NCBI GenBank assembly: GCA_016858145.1
Contig: JAEHOE010000071.1
Span: 248,001 to 312,000, forward strand
Origin: Edaphochlamys debaryana
Lineage: Eukaryota > Chlorophyta > Chlorophyceae > Chlamydomonadales
Direction of reading: 5' to 3'
Length of the DNA: 64,000 bases
This document shows, piece after piece, positions 57,501-64,000 of this stretch. Below the pieces are notes generated by a model. That model made no database searches, was not told where the DNA came from, and saw only the letters and a list, made by a program, of their open reading frames with translations. Position 1 is the first letter of the stretch. The number at the start of each line of letters is the position of its first letter. Both the position numbers and the translations under genes were made by a program.

Positions 57501-60500
57501 CCACGTCTAGGTGGGATGGCACCGTCCGTAGTCCCTTGGCCGCACCTGCGGGTATGACATCGAAGATGCTGGATGCCGCTTCTTGCACCGTCCGTTGCAA
57601 GAGCGATCCAGACCACACCACCAGCGGTGCGCCCTCCTCCGGGATGGCCTCGCCGCCGCTCCCCGGGCTGTGCAGCTGCACGCCCAGGCACAGCTCCCGG
57701 TCCCCGCTGCTGCCGCCCACGAGCGCAGGCTTGAAGGTCCACCTGAAGGGACGGAGTGGCCGCGTGGAGGAGAATGGGTCATGTGTGCACAGCGGTACAT
57801 GTACAGAGCGAAGGGGTATCGAGGCCAATGATGAGGGCACGCCGACTACCCAAGGGTCAAGGGCATCAGGTCAGAAGGTTCAACGCCATCCACATCAGCA
57901 CCCCAGCGATCCGCTTCCTCTGCGGGAGCTAGCGCTCACCCTCGCCGCCGCCGGCCCTACCCGGACACGAAGTTCGAATCGTACGAAAAGGACACCCGGT
58001 CCGCGATAAACCCCGGCTCCCGGCCGCCGTCTGCGCACGGCGCCAGTACGAGCGGCGTCAGCTGGACAGCGCCCACGGTTGGAGAGCCCGCGCCTCCCAG
58101 GGGCGCCCAGCAAAGCGAGGGGTCCGAGGCGCTCTTGAGGCGGAATGCGCCGTCGTCTGGGCGGAGGGGGGAGATAGGAAAGAAAGGAAACGTCACGAGG
58201 ACGGTAATGGTCATCCGAGCCCTGCGGATAAGGGGCTCTACAGTACTAAAGGCGACGCCGTAGGGCTGCGCTGCCCCCATGGAATGTACGTGCACTGCTG
58301 ATCAGGGGCTGGAACCCCTAGAACGTGCCCAGCCGCTTCAGCCTTACGACACGTCCACGCCATTGACTTGTACCCTGCCAGCCGGGCTCACAAGGGCCTG
58401 GGGCAGCAGCCGCTAGACGCAAGGCACCCACCCGAAAGCTCGGGCAGGAAGAGCTGCGCCGCCGACCCGTCGCACGTGCGCTGCTGCAGCGGCGCCCCGC
58501 TGCCGCCCCGCTCGCCCGCGGCAACGCACATGCCCGGGACCCACGTGCGGAACACGACCCGGGCACCTGCACGGGGGCACATGGTGCACACGGTCAGAGG
58601 ATGGCCATCGAGCTTCGGAGCGGTAGGGCCGAGTACAGGTGCAGCACTTGCGTGCCGGGCCATGATACGGCCCTGTACGCGTACCGTCGCTTGCCGTACG
58701 GTACGGCAGGTGACTCACGTAAGGGGGGCCCGTAGTTCGTGGGCGGGGCGCTGGGGGGCCACTGCAGGTCGGGAGGGCGGCGCGGCTGGCGGGGAGGGCC
58801 TGCAAGCGAGGAAGATGTGAGCCAGGCACTGCTGGTTTGCAATTCGGTCACCGGCTGTGCACGCACGCCGGTGCGCGCCTCCATGTTGCCCGTCAAGGGC
58901 CCGCCAACAGGCCCACCCAAGCGGTACTAATGCCCCACATGTGCCCGTGCGGAAGGCTTACTCGGCTCTCGTGGTAGAGCGGGCGGGGCAGGGGGCAGCC
59001 CCGGTGGCATGGGCGGGGTGCCGGGCCAGCGGGGGCCGAAGGGCACCCAGGGGACCCAGGGCGAGTAGGGTGGCGAGTAAAAGGTATCTGCGGCAATGGC
59101 CAGGGGAGCTCTTGTGGGTCGGGATGCGGGTCAATCGGCCTGCCCTGTTCCATAGCGGTTGAGCTATGCATGCCCAGCACGAGCGCGACCGCCGAAGTAA
59201 ACACTCACTTGCGCAAAGTACTTCGGGTGCCCCCTCTTCAATGAAGAGGAAAGACACAGTGCCGGAGGGAGCCAGACGTAGCACGTCCGCCCATTCCCTG
59301 GAAACGGCAGGGCAGAGGGGTGGGAAAGATGTAACGCCGATTGGGTACGGCTTGATGGGCAGGGCCCCAGCCAGTTGCTGGGGGGTAAGGGGATCCACCA
59401 AGGGGGCCGTGCAGAGCAGCTCTCAATGCCTGGGTATGGGTAATAAGTAATGGGAACTTACGAATAGGAACTCCGCACTCAGGCTCCATGCATCCGTCCC
59501 TAGTGCTGCAGCATGAGCTGGCTGCTGCCCCCCGGCTTTCTGTCGTCCGAACCAGCACTCACTGGTCCATGCAGCTGAGGTTCCTCTGCTGGAGCACAAA
59601 GGCCTGGAGGAGGGGGGTGCGACAAGACGAGACCCAGTTTCTTCGGCTGCATGGACTGCCTCGCAGGTTCCCAAGGACTTGGTACTCCATAGCACCCACC
59701 ATTGCCCTTGCCCACAAGGTTGCCCTTTACCGCGTACCTGGCCGGGCTCCAGGGTCACAGAATAGTCGAGTTCGATGTAGATCTGGGGCCTGCGGTAAGC
59801 GCTATCGTCGCATCTCAGGATAAGCGAGCCGCTGCCACTGGTCTTCGTGCCGTTCGTGAAGCCGAAAACCAGGCGGTACTCGACATGCATGCTGCCCATG
59901 CCGGTCATCCAGGGACAGTCACTGTACATGCCAACGCAGACCCCGTTGCCGTGCATCCCGGGCGTGTGACCGGCCCAGCCGCATTGCGCCTTGTAGCCAC
60001 GGACCGGCGGCTCGAGTCCGCTGTCCTCGGTCGCGCGCCTGGCAGCAATCCTGGCAGGAGACTCTGCAGGCATCGAAGGGGGCAGGCAGGCATCGAAGGG
60101 GGCAGGCAGGTCGGCGGGGGGAAGAGGGTTCCGGGATGCTCAAAGGTGTGCCCTGCACCGTGCAGTCGAGCGCCCTGGCTCGTGCCCCGTGGTCGCCCGT
60201 GGCTGCCCGTGGCGTGGGGGTGGGCGGCGGGGATGCACGCGGGTTCGGGGCGGGCCCGCGTGTCGACAGACTAACAGCTGTCGAGTTCCTCGTAGGGCCT
60301 CTCACGCCACCTACCTTGACATGACTTGGTGGTGTTCACCCATCGCAGCGACGAGTCCGCGCAGGAGCATGCGTAGGAATCGCCGTGTTGACTGCAGACT
60401 CCCTCTCCGCAGAGTCCAGGCGGGCATTCTCCTCCAGGTCCACCTGCATAATGATGTTCCTTTTGCTTTTGCTTGCACGCGACGGTTGCTCGCTAAGCGG

Positions 60501-60644
60501 AATGCCCGCCAACAACGCTGCTGGCCAAGTGCCCATCCTACCTGTGGAACTGATTTCATCACCGTGAGAGAACGTCGCAACAAGGCCCAGCCAAGTTAAG
60601 AGGATGGCGTGGCGATTCGCGGGCCCCGATACGCACCATGGCAT
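54582..60644 (-). CDS. Gene F: EGF-trefoil-LamG-jacalin secreted lectin, with an apparent frameshift
   Basis: About 1,095 residues. Signal-peptide exon 60542-60644 (RHAILLTWLGLVATFSHG) ends in phase 1. Exon 60315-60443 is an EGF-like unit with six Cys (ECPPGLCGEGVCSQHG then CSC and a last Cys). Exon 59738-60063 encodes a Cys-containing module (AQCGWAGHTPGMHGNGVCVG) I cannot assign; 59563-59603 and 59209-59297 may continue it. Pro-rich exons 58962-59087 and 58719-58799 lead to the trefoil: 58432-58566, 57961-58156, 57546-57742. Exon 57249-57326 has the linker [18 protein letters not shown]. LamG is 56300-57072 and 56037-56158. A CGAACGAA duplication at 56526-56533 shifts the frame; removing four bases joins SFTF to GESSF. 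Pro/Glu-rich exon about 55454-55800 and jacalin exons 55265-55416 and 54582-54971 complete it. Confidence 0.75.
55138..55181 (-). repeat. Duplicate of a gene F exon end plus donor within the next intron
   Basis: On the gene strand, the 3' end of jacalin exon 55265-55416 and its donor recur about 125 bp downstream in the intron. The shared core is CCCGCCAGGGAG followed by ACCCAGCCGACC on the plus strand, with scattered substitutions. Confidence 0.65.
60064..60112 (-). repeat. 20-bp direct repeat at a gene F acceptor
   Basis: GGCATCGAAGGGGGCAGGCA occurs twice in tandem on the plus strand. On the gene strand it is pyrimidine-rich and lies immediately before the acceptor of exon 59738-60063, duplicating the polypyrimidine tract. 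Confidence 0.7.
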
Positions 60645-61548
60645 TATGGTCTACATATGTACGGTCTTCCGTGACTGCATAATAGTATGGGTGCAGTTTT
60701 CGCCACGTGGTGATCCGGCATCACTCCGACCGCACGGCAGGCACGAACCCCGTACGACCGTTTGCAAGCCCCCGCGAGCCCCTGTGCAGGATCTCTCGAC
60801 AACAACAACAAGGTACGCGGTCCACAGGTCTGCGTCTACGCCCCAGCACGGAAACTTTGCGCCGGGCACTCCGCAGGACCCCCCACCCGATGCACTACGC
60901 CCCGTTGTCTATAATAACCCACATGCAGCGCTGGGCGATGGCGGCAGCAGGCCCGTCGGCTTCAGCAAGGTGTTCTGAGACGGCTTTGGTGAGGCCAGGG
61001 TGGACAAGCTTCACGGATGTCGGGATGTGGCACGCATGAAGCAACCCTACACTGTCGGACTAGATGCGAAGTGCTGACACGAGGGCAAATCAGGCTCCGG
61101 GCCCCTAGTCACCAAGAGGCCATAACATCGCGCCAAATGACATCGCGCCAAGTGCGTACACGGGGGCGGGGCTGCTTGCAGCACCGGCGTGTGCAAGCCG
61201 ATTCACCCATTATTTGCGTCATGGATAGACCTAGGATGCACAAGCCCACCAGTTGGCTATTGATCCTAAGCAGAGCCGTTCGGAGCCACATCACACGCTC
61301 GTCCTCGACACCACCCCCCCCTCTCTCCCCAGTGCACCGAGAGCAAGGAAGACAGAGGGTGAGGCAGCAACCATCGTGCCCGTACCTTAAATGCAGTACA
61401 CCAGCCAATGCAGAAAATCTAGCCCACACCCACAGGGGCCACAGCGTTGCTTGCGCACATCAATGAATCACAATGAGGTAAACCCATGCAAGTCTCCCAG
61501 ATGAAGCCCCCAATCAAGGCAAAGACGTACACGCCAACACGTGGGCGA
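60645..61548. other. Intergenic region between gene F start and gene G end
   Basis: It contains the gene F promoter and the 3' UTR of gene G. The minus strand has an AT-rich CATACTATTATG near 60678-60689, about 35-45 bp before the gene F ATG. Nothing else stands out. Confidence 0.4.
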
Positions 61549-64000
61549 CTAGCTAGTGTGCACAACCTCTGGCACCTCCTCCCAGTAGAAGGTCAGGCTG
61601 TCTACCGACGAATCCGTTGCTGTGCCTGAGATGTCCGTGAGCGCAACTGAGGTGTTTGGCTTGGAAGGGCAGGGGGTGATGTTGATCCATGTATCGAAGC
61701 GCCCGGAGCAATCGAGGCCACACTTCGTTGGCGGATTTGTGGGTAGGAGCGCATTTGGCGTCGCCCCCGCAACGAGGATGCTCATCTTGCTGGTTTGAAA
61801 CCAGATCGAGTCAATCGTGTCGTACCCTTCATGGGATCCGATCGCGACACGTACCCAGACGATGCGATCCCCCTTCTCAAAGTCCTTGGCGCCAGACGCG
61901 AAGCCCGTGTTGCCGCCGCGCAGGGGCGCAGCGAAGATGCCGTACGACAACTGCAAGTGGCGGACGGGACAGCGCGTCAGATGGCCGAGGCTGTTGGGAC
62001 AATGCATGGGGCTCAAACGCTGGGGATCAGGCCCTGCACAGGTCGACCCTCCATCCCTTAACCATGCCGCACCGGAGCTCCGTCCCACTGACCCCCTCCC
62101 TCGCCCCCTCTCTCCCAGGCCAGCCCCTCACCTGTAACCCCGCCAGGGAGTATCCCGCCGACCAGGCGATGCGGCTGATGGGCAGACGGCCCCCGCCACT
62201 GGCGGCGGAGTCGTTGAACGGAGCGCCGCCGGGGCGGGTGCCGAACGGCCCGCGAACCAGGCCCGTGCCATTGCACGGCCCTGTCGAGCAAAGGGCAGGA
62301 GCGTACACACAGTGCAGCGTCAATCAAGCCTTCCTCACTTCGGCATTGCAAACCTAGTCACGATGTACGGCTTGCATTAGAAGGGAAAGCGGCAGGCGGG
62401 TGCTTACAGACGAATGGCGGCTGGGGAGGGTACGGGGCTCGGGGCGGGTAGGTGGGGGGCGGTTGGGCAGGCTGGCCCGGGGGCGGGAGAGCTGGGAGCA
62501 CGGGCGGCGGTGGCGCATCCGGGGTGGACGGCGCGTCATCTTCCGGCGGTGGCGCGGCAGCATCTGCATGTGGGGGGGCGCAGTGTGGGACAGTGGGCGA
62601 GGATGGAAACAACCACTCGATTCCCGTTCCACTGCAACAGGCTTCAGCAGGCCAAGGGGCCAGGGGTGTGGCAATGCAGCATAGGTCCCAAGGGGGCCAG
62701 TCTCTTGCATCCATGGCCGGGTTGTATCGTGAGAGCGAACAAGAGCAATTCCTTCGCGCAGACGTCTTAGCCCCCGGCTTCTGGGTCGCACCAGTCCTTC
62801 CTAGATGCCCCCCCCCCGCGAACAATCATGGGCCGCATCTTTGCAGGTGTGTCAGTAACTATCCTCACCTGGCCCTTCCTCCCAGTAGCCGAACCGCGGT
62901 GCGTAGCTGTCGTACAGCATCCCCAGATCCTCCTGGTCCAGGACGCGGCTGTAGATGAGGACCACTGCGAGGCGGCCCTTGAGGTACTTGTCCCTGGGGG
63001 GGTTGGAGTTGGCGGTTGGGGGTTGGCGGTTGAGGGGTGTAAGTTGGGGGTGGGGGTTGCAGGTTGGGGGTAGAGGTTGGGGGTGGAGGTTGGGGGTGAA
63101 GGTTGGGGGTGGAGGTTGGGGGTGGAGGTTGGGGGTGGAGGTTCGGGGTGTCCCCGCGGGGCTTTGGGTTTGGGGCCGGCGGGACGGGGCCTCTGGACAT
63201 GGGCTACACCCAGTACAGTGCTGCGCGCGTATAGATCTACCGGTAGTGCATGACTCACTCGTCTCGCCAGTCCGCACCGAGGATCAGGCTGTCAGAGCCA
63301 ACGGGGATGGGCGTCTGGCCGGTCCACTCCTGCATGGGGCATGCTTAGGGGTTACCCCAGACCAAGTCACGGATCAACTTCGGTCTCGCAGGCGCAGCCT
63401 CGTCCTAGACCGAGTATGTACTTCCCCAATTCGCTGCCCCAAGGACAAGCAGCAGTGCCGCCCTCCCCCGTTCTCACCTCGACGAGGTCCAGGCCCATCT
63501 GCCCGAATCTGCTGCCGTACAGCGCTCCCTCCGTACCGCCCTCCTGCCGTACGTACGCGTCCATGACCCAGCAGCCGGCCGGGTGCTGCGGGCCCGTGTT
63601 GTTCAGCGCCAGGACGCCACGGTGGTGCAGGAAGGTCTCCCCGCGGCCCAGCAGCAGCTCATCGTCATAGTCCCAGGGCGAACGGCTGTGGGAGTGTGGA
63701 TGTTGGGATACGAAGGGTGAAGGGGCAGTAATACTAAGGTCAGGGAGAAGCTGGGGAAGGGGTCCACTGGGAGAGGACGTTAAGGCGGGAAGTTGCCCCG
63801 TGCTTGCCACGCACGCACCTGAGGTGGACCAGAGCGTAGTCACCCGCACCGGGGTCGAGTTTATAGATCACGACAACCGTGAACGCCGACTCCGCCGACG
63901 TGTTCCACTTGGCCAGAGACGGCGCGCTCGCGAAGCATCGCATCCCGTCCATCAGGATGCTGCCGTACCCGCCGTCGGCAGATGTGTCGTACAGGCAGCC
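61549..64000 (-). CDS. Gene G: LamG-jacalin part of a further lectin paralog, 5' end outside window
   Basis: The readable part begins inside the LamG-like domain. Exons: 63819-64000 (GYGSILMDGMRC, FTVVVIYKLDPGAGDYALVH), 63478-63685, 63259-63329 (PIPVGSDSLILGADWRDE), 62879-62993 (LAVVLIYSRVLDQEDLGMLY), Pro-rich 62408-62573, and jacalin exons 62132-62280 (GLVRGPFGTRPGGAPFNDS) and 61549-61950. The intron before the SPWDYDDELL segment matches gene B rather than C, D or E, and the jacalin exon is almost identical to that of gene F. The trefoil and signal peptide would lie beyond 64000. No frame break was seen in this part. Confidence 0.8.
63000..63155 (+). repeat. GGTTGGGGGTGGAG minisatellite in a gene G intron
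   Basis: About ten imperfect 13-14 bp units fill most of the intron 62994-63258. The array is G-rich on the plus strand. Confidence 0.85.

Overview
The window reads as nuclear DNA of a chlamydomonadalean (volvocine-type) green alga. It is very GC-rich and packed with short introns (mostly GT-AG). Its secreted proteins carry Ser/Pro 'SPSPSP' and 'PPPP' hinges of the hydroxyproline-rich cell-wall type. It also holds a gametolysin-like M11 metalloprotease with the QExxHxxGxxH zinc site, and a tyrosine-kinase-like (TKL) receptor kinase with the HGDLNPNNVLL catalytic loop that I associate with algal TKL kinases. All genes are multi-exon. Exon coordinates were worked out by eye from splice consensus, reading phase and comparison between paralogs, and should be treated as provisional.

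Layout. 1-528 (+): 3' end of a probable nucleotidyltransferase-fold gene. 1820-11853 (-): gene A, a receptor-like TKL kinase with a signal peptide, three tandem copies of one ectodomain module, a membrane helix and a kinase domain. 12418-22107 (+): gene B, divergent from A, a large secreted lectin with three beta-trefoil (ricin-B-like) units, two long Pro hinges, a LamG-like jelly roll and a jacalin-like domain. 23080-29478 (+): gene H, a gametolysin-like metalloprotease. 30204-34402, 36589-41873, 44672-53600, 54582-60644 and 61549-64000+ (all -): genes C, D, E, F and G, five further members of the same lectin family (G runs off the right edge). A LINE-type retrotransposon with a long open reverse-transcriptase frame (about 49000-53090, -) sits inside intron 1 of gene E.

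The main discovery candidate is the lectin family. Each complete copy (B, D, E, F) joins three carbohydrate-binding folds (trefoil, concanavalin/LamG-like, jacalin-like) in one secreted polypeptide. A conserved linker (GLP-x-LVPEC-x-FFDALSG type) joins trefoil to LamG. The signal-peptide exons of B, C, D, E and F are 100-109 nt long and all end in phase 1. Copies differ in trefoil number (three in B, one in the others), in N-terminal modules (F has an EGF-like exon and a Cys-rich exon of unknown fold) and in C-terminus (C lacks the jacalin exons). Two copies carry apparent frameshifts (E and F), and some exons are nearly identical between neighbours, suggesting gene conversion or very recent duplication.

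Function as a unit is inference. A receptor kinase, a family of wall lectins and a wall-degrading protease of the gametolysin class lie side by side, consistent with an extracellular-matrix binding, sensing and remodelling island. Introns carry minisatellites and several partial duplications of exon edges together with their splice sites. Intergenic spacers hold a perfect 30-bp inverted repeat and two arrays with a 22-nt period.
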